64,000 nt of DNA from the NCBI GenBank assembly GCA_041551965.1, contig JBFELU010000004.1:1-64000 (forward strand). The letters run 5' to 3'. The notes beneath the pieces were generated by a model. The model was not told the DNA's origin, searched no databases, and was given only the letters and a program-made list of their open reading frames with translations. Below, in pieces: positions 1 through 7,764 of this stretch. The translations under genes were made by a program, and so were the position numbers. Each line of letters begins with the position of its first letter. Position 1 is the first letter of the stretch. This DNA comes from JBFELU01 sp041551965 (lineage in GTDB: Bacteria; Actinomycetota; Acidimicrobiia; Spongiisociales; UBA11373).

Positions 1-1
1 C

Positions 2-211
2 CTCGAGGACGAAACGGGGATGCTCAACGTGGTGGTCCTCCCCGACGTGTGGTTCGGCCAGCGGGAGGTGGCCCGTCGCAGCGTGGGGCTGATCGTCGAG
101 GGGGTTCTCGAATACCGGGACGGTGTCACCAATCTGGTGGCGCGTCGCTTCTCCGGCTGGCCGGTCTCCGGGATCCGCAGCCGGGACTGGGCCAGAGGTG
201 GCCGGGGCTGA
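2..211 (+). CDS. dnaE2: Error-prone DNA polymerase DnaE2, C-terminal end (partial)
   Basis: The gene enters from the left edge, so only the last 69 codons are visible. They begin with LEDETGMLNVVVLPDVW, the pattern of the C-terminal OB-fold of DnaE-type polymerases, and the short tail after it (LIVEGVLEYRDGVTNLVARR) matches DnaE2/ImuC rather than replicative DnaE1, whose C-terminus is longer. DnaE2 is the translesion polymerase of the SOS mutasome in many actinobacteria and works with ImuA'/ImuB, which would lie outside the window if present. The reading frame starts at base 2 and ends in TGA. The DnaE2 versus DnaE1 choice rests on this short tail alone. Confidence 0.72.
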   Translation, partial: LEDETGMLNVVVLPDVWFGQREVARRSVGLIVEGVLEYRDGVTNLVARRFSGWPVSGIRSRDWARGGRG

Positions 212-214
212 GAG

Positions 215-1879
215 TCATCGCATCACCTGAACGCAATGGGCGTTCGTCTCACCATTCCGGCACCGGTCTTCTCCATCCCCGCCGTCGAGCCCGTCGATGC
301 CCGCCCCACCCCGGAGACCGTCGTCGCCGGGGCCTCCCTCCAGCCGGTCGTCGTGGTGATCGCCCCACAGGTCGTCGTCACCGACGCCGCCGGCCAGGAC
401 GTCGGCCCCGGGCCCGCCGTGGAGTCGATCTTCACCGGCCCCACCCACGAGAAGGTCGTCGTGGAAGTTCCCGTAGAGGTCGTCGCCACCGGGACCGCCC
501 TCGAGGAGGTCGTCTCCCGGCCCGCCGAGGAGGAGGTCGCCCAGCCGCCCCCCGTCGAGGTGGTCGTCGCCGCCCTCGCCCTGCAATGTGTCGCGACCCC
601 GGCCGCCCTGCACGAGATCGGCGCCCTCCCCGCCGCGGATGGTGTCGTTCCCGCGGCCGCCACAGATCAAATCGTTGCCCCCGTCCCCGGCGATGGTGTC
701 GTCGCCGGCTCTGCCCACGATGACATCCGCCCCGTCGGTCCCGGTGAGGATGTCGGGGCCGGAGGTTCCGACCAGGGTGGCCCACCGGCCTCGGCAGGCG
801 ACTTCGGGCCAGGGGGAGGGGCTCAGGGCGACTTCGGTGAGGAGTGTCACCCGATCGATGGTGCGCTCCAGGGATCCTCTGAGATCATGGGACGGCCCCG
901 CTCCGGTGGCGGCGGCGTGAAGGACGGGCACGACCTGCTTGGTGATCGGGTGGACCCAGGTGGGGGTGTAGGTGAGTTCGGTGACCCGAAAGCCGGCGTC
1001 GGTCTCGGTGACCTCCAGGTGGACGATGATCCCGTCTTCGGCACCGGATCGCTGGCCTCCCGATCCGCGGATGTTGGACAGCTGGTTGCCCATGCCGTAG
1101 ATCACGATCTCGTCGCCGATGCGATCGATCGGTTGGACGACGTGGACATGGTGCCCCAGGATCAGGTCGATGTCCTCGGAGGCGAGCAGCGTCTTGGCCA
1201 GATCGACCTGGGCGCTCGTGGGGCGCACGGAGTACTCGGCGCCCCAGTGGAGCGACAGGATCACGAAATCAGCCCCGTGATCCCGGGCCCAGGCGGCGTC
1301 GGCGAGTATCCGATCGACGTCGATTCGATTCACCGACCACGGGTCGGGCGACGGGATGCCGTTCGTTCCGTAGGTGTAGGAGAGGTGACCGATCGTGACG
1401 CCCTCGATGGTGATGAGATTGGGTCGGCGCTCCGCGGCGGTTCGGGCCGTGCCGGTGTGACCCACCCCGGCCCGATCGAGGATGTCGAGGGTGGCCTCGA
1501 CCCCGGTCCGACCCATGTCGAGGGCGTGGTTCGAGGCCGTCGAGCAGGTGTCGTAGCCGGTGGCGGCAATGGCGTCTGCGAGTTCCCACGGAGCGTTGAA
1601 GCCGGGGTAGTAGGAGAGGCCGACGTTGGTGGAGGAGAGCGGGACCTCGAGGTGACAGATGGCGAGATCCGCCGGCGAGATCCAAGGCTCGATCGGGGCC
1701 AGCAGCGGCGCGAAGTCGTGGGTCCCGTATCCCGGGACGTTGGCGTCGGCCTGGGCGGCGATGCTGCGATGGATCAGGAGGTCGCCGCCGGCCGCGATCG
1801 TGAACGTGCGAGGGGGATCTGGCGAGCCGGGTACTCCGAGGAGGAGAGCACTCAGCGCCAGCAGCAATCGGGCACGCAC
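215..1879 (-). CDS. Secreted CapA-family metallophosphatase with C-terminal RTX repeats
   Basis: A 554-residue exported protein. A short hydrophobic N-terminus (residues 4-18) precedes a CapA/PgsA-type calcineurin-like domain at about 25-350: GGDLLIH near 31-37, NHALDMG near 117, and the histidine-rich LGHHVHVVQP near 240 are the metal-site signatures. From about residue 372 to 545 come glycine-aspartate nonapeptides of the RTX calcium-binding type, opened and closed by cysteines. Family members are linked to poly-gamma-glutamate or to cell-surface phosphoester chemistry; the substrate here is unknown. The GTG start has GGAGG five bases upstream. It follows a small acidic protein gene on the same strand. 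The fusion to RTX repeats suggests calcium-stabilised secretion or surface retention (inference). Confidence 0.82.
   Translation of the reverse strand: MRARLLLALSALLLGVPGSPDPPRTFTIAAGGDLLIHRSIAAQADANVPGYGTHDFAPLLAPIEPWISPADLAICHLEVPLSSTNVGLSYYPGFNAPWELADAIAATGYDTCSTASNHALDMGRTGVEATLDILDRAGVGHTGTARTAAERRPNLITIEGVTIGHLSYTYGTNGIPSPDPWSVNRIDVDRILADAAWARDHGADFVILSLHWGAEYSVRPTSAQVDLAKTLLASEDIDLILGHHVHVVQPIDRIGDEIVIYGMGNQLSNIRGSGGQRSGAEDGIIVHLEVTETDAGFRVTELTYTPTWVHPITKQVVPVLHAAATGAGPSHDLRGSLERTIDRVTLLTEVALSPSPWPEVACRGRWATLVGTSGPDILTGTDGADVIVGRAGDDTIAGDGGNDLICGGRGNDTIRGGEGADLVQGGRGRDTLQGEGGDDHLDGGRLGDLLLGGPGDDLLEGGPGGDDLYGNFHDDLLVGGAGEDRLHGGPGADVLAGGVGDDDLWGDHHDDRLEGGPGDDGLRGGAGIDGLDGGDGEDRCRNGETNAHCVQVMR
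245..766 (-). repeat. RTX nonapeptide-coding repeats in the CapA-like gene
   Basis: About 18 degenerate nine-residue units with the GGxGxDxLx pattern fill this stretch. The first unit follows a cysteine and the sequence ATLVGT; an early unit carries ICGG. The same opening occurs in the two other RTX genes of this window. Confidence 0.85.
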
Positions 1880-1917
1880 CAGGACCTCCGGGCTGGTGCC
1901 CTCACGCTACGCGCGGT

Positions 1918-2025
1918 CTACGCCGGTGTGGGCTGCTCGACCGGCTCGGGAGTCTCCTCGGGCGCCGAGACCGGCTCTTCGAGCGGCTCCGACTCCCAGA
2001 TGCGTTCGATCTCACCGATGTCCAC
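1918..2025 (-). CDS. Tiny acidic Pro/Glu-rich protein, coupled to the upstream gene
   Basis: A 35-codon frame beginning GTG and reading MDIGEIERIWESEPLEEP, then proline- and glutamate-rich to the stop. Its start lies two bases after the TGA of the upstream gene (2028-2720), whose last codons contain the AAGGAG Shine-Dalgarno sequence, so translational coupling is likely. No domain or membrane segment is visible. The 'IERIWE...EEP' pattern together with the preceding gene suggests a conserved two-gene unit of unknown function, possibly a regulatory or partner peptide. It could also be a chance open frame, but the ribosome site, spacing and acidic, non-random composition argue for a real gene. 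Confidence 0.55.
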   Translation of the reverse strand: MDIGEIERIWESEPLEEPVSAPEETPEPVEQPTPA

Positions 2026-2027
2026 GG

Positions 2028-2720
2028 TCAGTGCTCCTTGATCGTCACGCCGTATCGCACGGCGAAGGACTCGGCCACTCGGTCCAGAAAGTCCATGAGC
2101 GGCAGGTTCGTGAAGGACCCAGGTGGTTCGAGGTGATCGTCGCACCGGGGAAGGTAGAGGGTGGGCCCGATCCTGATCCAGTCGGCCCGGCGGGGGCACA
2201 GCGGCTTGAGACACGCGGGTCGGCACCCCATGCCGGCGATGATCTCGAGAGGACCGACGATCCGGGCTCGTTCGGCCCGGTAGCCGCGGCTTCCCTCGAA
2301 GATGATCCCGGACAGCTCGACGGATCCTTGGGCCCACATCCACGGGCGAGGAGGCCGCATCGGATCCTTCATGGCGTAGATGCCGCACCGGCAGCCGAGC
2401 ACCGGGGCCGGCTGCTCCGGGTGGGGCCGAAGGGTGCTGCGGCCGATGCGGAGGGGGAGGCGGGTGCGACACCCGGCTACGTGCCGCGGTCCCTCCCAGA
2501 TGGTGCTGGTGGTGGCGCTGGTCAGAATCGGATCGCCGGGTTCGTTCCCGTAGCGGCCGGCCGGAGCCACTCGCCACAGGCGGTGGCCCACGAACGGGTC
2601 GATGGTGAAAGACGGCGCTTGGGTCCCTTCGGGATCGATCGCCCAGGCCCCTCCTACCCCCTGTTCGCGCGGAAAGCGGTCATCAGAACCACGCAACGAA
2701 GGTGCTGGTGGCCATCCCAT
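2028..2720 (-). CDS. Conserved protein of unknown function (GCGIYA-x-KD type)
   Basis: 230 residues if the first ATG is used. A recognisable core contains GHRLWRV near residue 46, then CRCGIYAMKDP in the middle and GSVELSGIIFEGSRGYRAE, a pattern found in a widespread family of uncharacterised actinobacterial proteins. No catalytic motif, signal peptide or membrane helix is evident. Several cysteines (CRC; C-x3-CLKPLC-x2 further on) could bind metal, which is inference. Typical relatives begin close to the WRV motif, so a GTG just before GHRLWRV is an alternative start and the first 44 residues are doubtful. It overlaps functionally with the tiny acidic gene directly downstream. Confidence 0.68.
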   Translation of the reverse strand: MGWPPAPSLRGSDDRFPREQGVGGAWAIDPEGTQAPSFTIDPFVGHRLWRVAPAGRYGNEPGDPILTSATTSTIWEGPRHVAGCRTRLPLRIGRSTLRPHPEQPAPVLGCRCGIYAMKDPMRPPRPWMWAQGSVELSGIIFEGSRGYRAERARIVGPLEIIAGMGCRPACLKPLCPRRADWIRIGPTLYLPRCDDHLEPPGSFTNLPLMDFLDRVAESFAVRYGVTIKEH

Positions 2721-2756
2721 CGCGGCGCACCATAGCCGGGACGGCCGCCTCGGGGA

Positions 2757-2915
2757 TCAGGAGGCCTGCTTGTCGCGAAGCCGGGCGGCCTGTTCCTCGA
2801 GGTTGTTGCGTTCGGCCTCGAGCGATTCGCGGTCTTCCCCGACCTCGTCGGGGAGTCGGGTGAGCCGTTCGGTGAGTCGTGCTAGCTCTCGGAGGACCCG
2901 CTCGAGATCGTTCAT
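2757..2915 (-). CDS. Small coiled-coil protein (52 aa)
   Basis: A 52-codon frame, too short for most gene callers, reading MNDLERVLRELARLTERL and continuing through a second heptad stretch rich in Leu, Glu and Arg, with a helix break at LPDEVGED near the middle. That is an antiparallel helical hairpin or a short coiled coil. There are no cysteines, no signal peptide and no membrane segment. It lies between two reverse-strand genes. The role is unknown; small coiled-coil proteins of this kind are often cell-division or scaffold accessories, but nothing here proves that. Confidence 0.55.
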   Translation of the reverse strand: MNDLERVLRELARLTERLTRLPDEVGEDRESLEAERNNLEEQAARLRDKQAS

Positions 2916-2972
2916 GCGCCCATCATGTGCGCTTCGAACGGCTTCGCCAAGGGGCTTTTGACCCGAGATTCG

Positions 2973-4055
2973 TCAGTCGTCCCAGATGTGGATGCGCATG
3001 CCGATGAACAGATGGTCTTCGAGCCAGTCGGCCTCCCAGTTGTGGACCCGCACGCAGCCGTGTGAGGCGGGGTAGGCCGGCACCGAGGTGTACCCGTGCA
3101 GGGCATAGCCGGTGGTGAACGACCACGGCTCGTAGATGCACCATCCGTAGAGCGGATCGCAATTCCAACCGTTGGAGTGGTTGAAGAACCGGAACGAGCC
3201 GCGCGGGGTCCGCGCCGAGACCCAGGCCTCGGCTCGCTTGCTGTAGTAGAGGTAGCCGCCCCCGGTGCTCGTCGGCATGATTGCCGCCACCTCGTCGTCT
3301 TCGATCAGATACACGACCTGGTGGCCGATGTCCACCTCGAGCCGATCGGGGTCGCCGGTGCGGTGCTTGGGGACCCGGGGTCGGAACTCGGCGAGACGGT
3401 CCCAGTCGGACGCCTGCCAGGTGTCGGTCCGCGGCCGCTCGACGACCTTGTGGAATGTGATCACCGCGGCCGCCGTCTTGTCGTTGTAGCGTCCGTTGAT
3501 CGGACCCCGGTACAGGAGCGCTTCGGTGAGGGACCGTTGCAGGTGGCGAACGGCGGCGCCCCGGTCCCCGGGCTCGAGGCCGACCCGATCGCAGTTGGAG
3601 CGACGCTCGGCGTCGCACACGTCGAAGCCGGCCCCCCCTCTGGCCTCGTCGTTGCCGGAACCGCCCACGATCTCGTCGGGTCCGTCCCCGCCGCGCAGCG
3701 TGTCGTTGCCCGACCAACCGAACAGGGAGTCGGGTCCCGCCCCACCGTCGATCTCATCGGGCCCGCCGCCACCCCGCAGGTCGTCGGCACCACCACCGCC
3801 GAAGATCCGGTCCGCACCGTCGCCGCCGCAGATGATGTCGTCGCCGCCGAGGCCCCTGATCTCGTCGTTCCCGGCCCGACCCACGATCACGTCGGCGCCG
3901 GTGGTGCCGGTGAGCAGGTCGTCTCCTTCGGTGCCGACGATCGTGGCGGTCGCACCTCCGCAGGTGTACCCGGCGGCCGCGGTCGCCACGGAGGGGAGCG
4001 CGGCGGCGGCTGCGATCATCGCCGGCACCATCGTGAGCCGTAGGAGTCGTTGCAT
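2973..4055 (-). CDS. Secreted L,D-transpeptidase (YkuD) with RTX repeats and peptidoglycan-binding domain
   Basis: 360 residues: an N-terminal signal peptide ending near ATAA (about 27), RTX nonapeptides at about 41-142, a peptidoglycan-binding-1-like segment (GDRGAAVRHLQRSL) at about 155-215, then a YkuD catalytic domain at about 222-360. The catalytic motif is YPASHGCVRV, with the nucleophilic Cys at about 333. L,D-transpeptidases make 3-3 crosslinks or attach proteins in peptidoglycan outside the membrane. Placing the RTX block ahead of the wall-binding and catalytic parts is unusual; it may hold a calcium-dependent fold or spacer (inference). The ATG has GAGG just upstream. It is divergent from the thiolase gene. 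Confidence 0.9.
   Translation of the reverse strand: MQRLLRLTMVPAMIAAAAALPSVATAAAGYTCGGATATIVGTEGDDLLTGTTGADVIVGRAGNDEIRGLGGDDIICGGDGADRIFGGGGADDLRGGGGPDEIDGGAGPDSLFGWSGNDTLRGGDGPDEIVGGSGNDEARGGAGFDVCDAERRSNCDRVGLEPGDRGAAVRHLQRSLTEALLYRGPINGRYNDKTAAAVITFHKVVERPRTDTWQASDWDRLAEFRPRVPKHRTGDPDRLEVDIGHQVVYLIEDDEVAAIMPTSTGGGYLYYSKRAEAWVSARTPRGSFRFFNHSNGWNCDPLYGWCIYEPWSFTTGYALHGYTSVPAYPASHGCVRVHNWEADWLEDHLFIGMRIHIWDD
3630..3935 (-). repeat. RTX nonapeptide-coding repeats in the L,D-transpeptidase gene
   Basis: About 11 units of GGxGxDxIx type, opened by a cysteine then ATIVGT and closed by a Cys pair (residues near 147 and 156). The first three units are nearly the same as those of the CapA-like protein. 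Confidence 0.85.
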
Positions 4056-4145
4056 CCTCGTGTCCCCCTCGGTCGGTGTCCCTGTGGATAATGGACCGGG
4101 TCGAGCGGTTCCTAGAGTCCTTCGGCCCTAGGTGGTGGGCGGCTT

Positions 4146-4151
4146 TAGGCT
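4146..4151 (+). promoter_or_regulatory. -10 box for the thiolase gene
   Basis: TAGGCT, 24 bases before the ATG; the short leader carries GAGAGGGG as ribosome site. Confidence 0.4.
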
Positions 4152-4175
4152 GGCACCGGTCGAGAGGGGTCTCTC

Positions 4176-5357
4176 ATGGGTGAAGCAGTGATCGTGTCGA
4201 CGGCTCGAACGCCGATCGGCAAGGCGTACCGGGGAGCGTTCAACAACCTGGAGGGGCCGTCTCTGGGGGCGGTCGCAGTGCGAGAGGCGGTATCGCGAGC
4301 CGGCGTCGAAGGCGATGAGATCGACGATCTGATCATGGGGAACGCCCTCACCCAGGGAACGACGGGCTACAACGTGGCGCGACAATGCGCCCTTGCGGCG
4401 GGGCTTCCGACAACCACCTCGGGGATGACGATCGATCGGCAGTGCTCCTCGGGGATGATGGCCATCGCCACCGCCGCCAAGCAGATCATGGTCGACGGCA
4501 TGAAGGTGGTGGTCGCCGGAGGTCTGGAGTCGATCAGCCTCGTCCAGAACGAGCACATGAATCAATACCGGTCGTTCGATCCGGCCCTCTTGGAGTTGCA
4601 GCCCCACATGTACATGCCGATGCTCCAAACGGCCGAGGTCGTTGCCGAACGGTACGGCATCGGGCGCGAGGCACAGGATGAGTACGGGCTGCAGAGCCAG
4701 CAACGAGTCGCTGCGGCTCAGGAGGCCGGGCACTTCGACGATGAGATCGTCGCCGTCACCGCCACCAAGATCGTCCGGGATCGCGGCACCGGTGAGGAAT
4801 CGAAGGAGCGGGTGACGCTGGAGCGCGACGAGGGGAACCGTCCCGGCACGACGGCCGAGGGGCTGGCTGGCCTGAAGACGGTGTTCGACGGCGGGACGAT
4901 CACGGCGGGCAACGCCAGCCAGCTCTCCGACGGCGCCGCGGCCTGTGTGGTCATGGACGCCGATCTCGCCTCGCAGCGGGGTCTGGAACCCCTGGGCTAC
5001 TACAGGGGATTGGCGGTGGCCGGGTGCGATCCCGACGAGATGGGCATCGGGCCGGTTTTCGCAGTGCCCCAGCTGCTGCAACGGACCGGGCTGCGCATGG
5101 ACGACATCGGTCTCTGGGAGCTCAACGAGGCCTTTGCGGTTCAGACGATCTACTGCCGCGACCGGCTCGGCATCGACAACGAGATCTTCAATGTGAACGG
5201 GGGTGCGATCTCGATCGGGCACCCCTACGGCATGTCGGGAGCTCGCATGGTCGGGCATGCTCTCATCGAGGGAAAGCGGCGGGGCGCCCGCTACGTGGTC
5301 GCGACGATGTGCATCGGCGGGGGAATGGGCGCCGCCGGGTTGTTCGAGGTGGCCTGA
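4176..5357 (+). CDS. Thiolase (acetyl-CoA acyltransferase)
   Basis: 393 residues, the normal length for a bacterial thiolase. The acyl-enzyme cysteine is Cys90 in DRQCSSGMM, and the C-terminal catalytic His349 (GHPYGMSGAR) and Cys379 (ATMCIGGGMG) are both present. It either cleaves 3-ketoacyl-CoA in beta-oxidation or condenses acetyl-CoA; sequence alone does not settle the direction or chain length. It stands alone, with no hydratase or dehydrogenase partner next to it, divergent from the L,D-transpeptidase and convergent with the deaminase gene three bases downstream. All key residues are intact. Confidence 0.93.
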   Translation: MGEAVIVSTARTPIGKAYRGAFNNLEGPSLGAVAVREAVSRAGVEGDEIDDLIMGNALTQGTTGYNVARQCALAAGLPTTTSGMTIDRQCSSGMMAIATAAKQIMVDGMKVVVAGGLESISLVQNEHMNQYRSFDPALLELQPHMYMPMLQTAEVVAERYGIGREAQDEYGLQSQQRVAAAQEAGHFDDEIVAVTATKIVRDRGTGEESKERVTLERDEGNRPGTTAEGLAGLKTVFDGGTITAGNASQLSDGAAACVVMDADLASQRGLEPLGYYRGLAVAGCDPDEMGIGPVFAVPQLLQRTGLRMDDIGLWELNEAFAVQTIYCRDRLGIDNEIFNVNGGAISIGHPYGMSGARMVGHALIEGKRRGARYVVATMCIGGGMGAAGLFEVA

Positions 5358-5360
5358 CCC

Positions 5361-6368
5361 TCAGCCTTGCTCGGAGAGGTAGGCGTCGAGTTCGGCGAGC
5401 AGCGCCGCCTTGCGGTCGGCGTCGAGGAACGTCGCCTCGATCCCGTTGCGCGCCAGCCGGGCCACATCGTCCTCGTCGAGCCCCAAGGCTTGCTGGGCGG
5501 CGAGGTAGTTCTCCGTGAGATAACCGCCGAAGTAGGCCGGATCATCGGAGTTGACCATCACGGGGACTCCGGCATCGAGAAGGCGCTTCAGGTTGTGGTC
5601 CGCCAGCGTGTCGAACACCCGGAGCTTGACGTTCGACAGCGGGCACATGGTGAGCGGGATCCGCTCCGTGACGATCCGCTGCATCAGTTCGGCGTCTTGC
5701 TCGACGGCGACGCCGTGGTCGATCCTCTCCGCTCCGAGGATGTCGAGAGCACCCCAGACGTAGGCGGGTGGCCCTTCCTCGCCGGCATGGGCCACGGCCC
5801 GGAGGCCGAGCCGGCGGGCTTCGGCGAACGCTCTTTGGAACTTCTCCGGGGGGTTCCCCACTTCACCCGAATCGAGCCCGACCGCCTCGATCGCTTCCAG
5901 GAACGGTGCCGCCTGCTCGAGCGTGTCGAGGGCCGCTTCTTCCGGCAGATGCCGGAGGAAGCACATGATCAGCATGGTCGAGACGCCGAGCCGCTCGGCG
6001 GCGTCGGCCCGGGCGCGCGCAAACCCGCCCATGAAGGCCTCGAAGGGGATGCCCCGCTCGGTATGTGTCTGAGGATCGAAGAACATCTCGGCATGCCTGA
6101 GGTTCTCGGCCGCCACCCGCTCCAAGTAGACCCACATGAGCTCGTAGAAGTCCTGTTCGGTCTGGAGGACGGCCGCGCCCTGGTAGTAGATGTCGAGGAA
6201 CGACTGGAGATCGGTGAACTCGTAGGCGGCCCGCACTTCGTCGACGTTCCCAAACGGCAAACCGACCCCGTTGCGCTCGGCGAGGCGAAACATCATCTCG
6301 GGCTCGAGGGTCCCTTCGATGTGGACGTGCAGCTCGACTTTGGGCAGGCCCCTGATGAACGACTCCAT
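5361..6368 (-). CDS. Adenosine deaminase family protein, adenine-deaminase-like
   Basis: 335 residues with the zinc site of the metal-dependent deaminases: His14 and His16 (VELHVHIEG), His194 with catalytic Glu197 (HAGEE), His218, and Asp275-Asp276 (NSDDPAYF). The segment MCPLSNVKLRVF is characteristic of the adenine deaminase (Aah1/PA0148) branch; true adenosine deaminases have a TSN-type motif there. It therefore probably converts adenine to hypoxanthine in the cytoplasm. It is divergent from a BMP-type nucleoside ABC transporter, which supports purine salvage. Its own -10 (TAGGCT, 6390-6395) and a GGAAGGGAG ribosome site lie upstream. Confidence 0.88.
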   Translation of the reverse strand: MESFIRGLPKVELHVHIEGTLEPEMMFRLAERNGVGLPFGNVDEVRAAYEFTDLQSFLDIYYQGAAVLQTEQDFYELMWVYLERVAAENLRHAEMFFDPQTHTERGIPFEAFMGGFARARADAAERLGVSTMLIMCFLRHLPEEAALDTLEQAAPFLEAIEAVGLDSGEVGNPPEKFQRAFAEARRLGLRAVAHAGEEGPPAYVWGALDILGAERIDHGVAVEQDAELMQRIVTERIPLTMCPLSNVKLRVFDTLADHNLKRLLDAGVPVMVNSDDPAYFGGYLTENYLAAQQALGLDEDDVARLARNGIEATFLDADRKAALLAELDAYLSEQG

Positions 6369-6437
6369 GTGCTCTCCCTTCCGGTGGCGAGCCTACCGGG
6401 GGGACTTTCGGCCCGGGTCGGCGCAGAGGTGGCGGCC

Positions 6438-6443
6438 TAGCAT
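6438..6443 (+). promoter_or_regulatory. -10 box for the BMP lipoprotein gene
   Basis: TAGCAT, followed by a leader of about 25 bases holding a strong AGGAGGAG ribosome site before the ATG at 6475. Confidence 0.4.
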
Positions 6444-6474
6444 GTCTCCAGTGGTCCAGGAGGAGAGGATTCAC

Positions 6475-7683
6475 ATGAAGAAGAGAGGGTGGATGACGTT
6501 CGTCGCCCTGGTCGCGGTCCTGGCACTCGTGGCGGGGGCTTGTGGCGACGACGACGTCTCAGGAGAGGGCTTCACCTTCGGCATGATCCTGGTCGGGCCC
6601 CAGAACGATCGGGGTTGGAGCCAGGCTCACTTCGAGGCCGGACAGTACGTCGAAGAACAGCTTCCGGGCGCAGAGATGATCGTGCTGGATGTGGTGAACA
6701 CCGCCGACCGGCCCGACATCACGGTCGACCAGGTGGTGGCCGACATGATCTCTCAGGGGGCGCAACTGGTTTTCGCCACCTCCGACGACATGAAGGACGG
6801 GATCGAGCTGGCGGCCGAACAGAACCCGGATGTTCCGATGATCTGGTCGTCGGGCGACAGCGCCTGGGAGGACGGCAAGGACTACCGGGGTGACCTCGAG
6901 AACCTGGGCAACGTGATGGGCCGGATGGAGTACGGCAAGATGATGGCTGGCTGCGCCGCCGGTCTCACGACGCAGACGGGAAGCATCGGCTACCTCGGTC
7001 CGCTGATCAACGACGAGACGCGGCGACTTGCCAACTCGGTGTATCTGGGCGCCAAGTACTGCTGGGAGGAGTACCGCGGCAACAGCGGTGACGATCTCAC
7101 CTTTGCGGTGAACTGGATCGGCTTCTGGTTCAACATTCCCGGGGTGACGCTGGATCCGACGCTGGTTGCCAACGACTTCTTCGACGGTGGCGCCGACGTG
7201 GTGGTGTCGGGTATCGACACGACCGAGGCCCTGGTCGTGGCCGGCCAGCGGGCCGCCGCCGACGAGCAGGTCTGGGCGGTGCCCTACGACTACGAAGGAG
7301 CCTGCGAAGAGGCGCCCTTCATCTGTCTCGGGGTTCCCTACTTCAACTGGGGGCCGTCGTATCTGGAGATCGTCGAATCCGTGATCCAAGGCGACTTCGA
7401 AGCGGATTGGGAGTGGTTCGGACCCGACTGGGACGACATCGCCAACCCGGACACGAGCGGCATCGGGTTCTTCAAGGGCGAAGGGCTCTCCGAGGAGAAC
7501 TCGGCGACTCTCGACGAGTTCATCGATGATCTGGCGAGCGGCGACCTGGAGCTGTTCACCGGCCCGCTCAACTACCAGGACGGCAGCGTCTATCTCGAGG
7601 ACGGCGAAGTCGCCACCGACTTCCAGGTCTGGTACACGGAGCAGCTGCTGGAAGGAATGCTCGGAGCGAGCGCCCCGAGCTAG
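6475..7683 (+). CDS. BMP-family substrate-binding lipoprotein (nucleoside ABC transporter)
   Basis: 402 residues. MKKRG plus a hydrophobic segment and VAGAC form a lipoprotein signal with the lipidated Cys near residue 23. The mature part opens with FTFGMILVGPQNDRGW, the standard first strand and DxGW loop of Med/PnrA (BMP) proteins, which bind purine nucleosides. The start was chosen for its AGGAGGAG site; the longer frame upstream has no support. The downstream ATPase and two permeases complete the transporter, and a perfect 12-bp hairpin directly after the stop separates it from them. The deaminase next door and the family ligand both suggest nucleoside uptake, although the exact ligand is inferred. 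Confidence 0.88.
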   Translation: MKKRGWMTFVALVAVLALVAGACGDDDVSGEGFTFGMILVGPQNDRGWSQAHFEAGQYVEEQLPGAEMIVLDVVNTADRPDITVDQVVADMISQGAQLVFATSDDMKDGIELAAEQNPDVPMIWSSGDSAWEDGKDYRGDLENLGNVMGRMEYGKMMAGCAAGLTTQTGSIGYLGPLINDETRRLANSVYLGAKYCWEEYRGNSGDDLTFAVNWIGFWFNIPGVTLDPTLVANDFFDGGADVVVSGIDTTEALVVAGQRAAADEQVWAVPYDYEGACEEAPFICLGVPYFNWGPSYLEIVESVIQGDFEADWEWFGPDWDDIANPDTSGIGFFKGEGLSEENSATLDEFIDDLASGDLELFTGPLNYQDGSVYLEDGEVATDFQVWYTEQLLEGMLGASAPS

Positions 7684-7697
7684 GAACGTTCTCGTTC

Positions 7698-7727
7698 GTG
7701 GGGGAAGGGCCGCCGCCCTTCCCCCAC
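7698..7727 (+). terminator. 12-bp perfect hairpin after the binding-protein gene
   Basis: GTGGGGGAAGGG (7698-7709) pairs perfectly with 7716-7727 around a CCGCCG loop. No U-run follows, as usual in GC-rich actinobacteria. It could end most transcripts here or protect the lipoprotein mRNA 3' end, giving more binding protein than membrane components. Confidence 0.75.
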
Positions 7728-7748
7728 GCGCGCTCCACGTCTCCGGGT

Positions 7749-7754
7749 TAGCCT
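7749..7754 (+). promoter_or_regulatory. Second -10 box, for the transporter ATPase and permeases
   Basis: TAGCCT, ten bases before the ATG at 7765 and just past the hairpin, with no ribosome site between. It would start a separate, near-leaderless transcript. Confidence 0.42.
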
Positions 7755-7764
7755 CGGGCGGACG

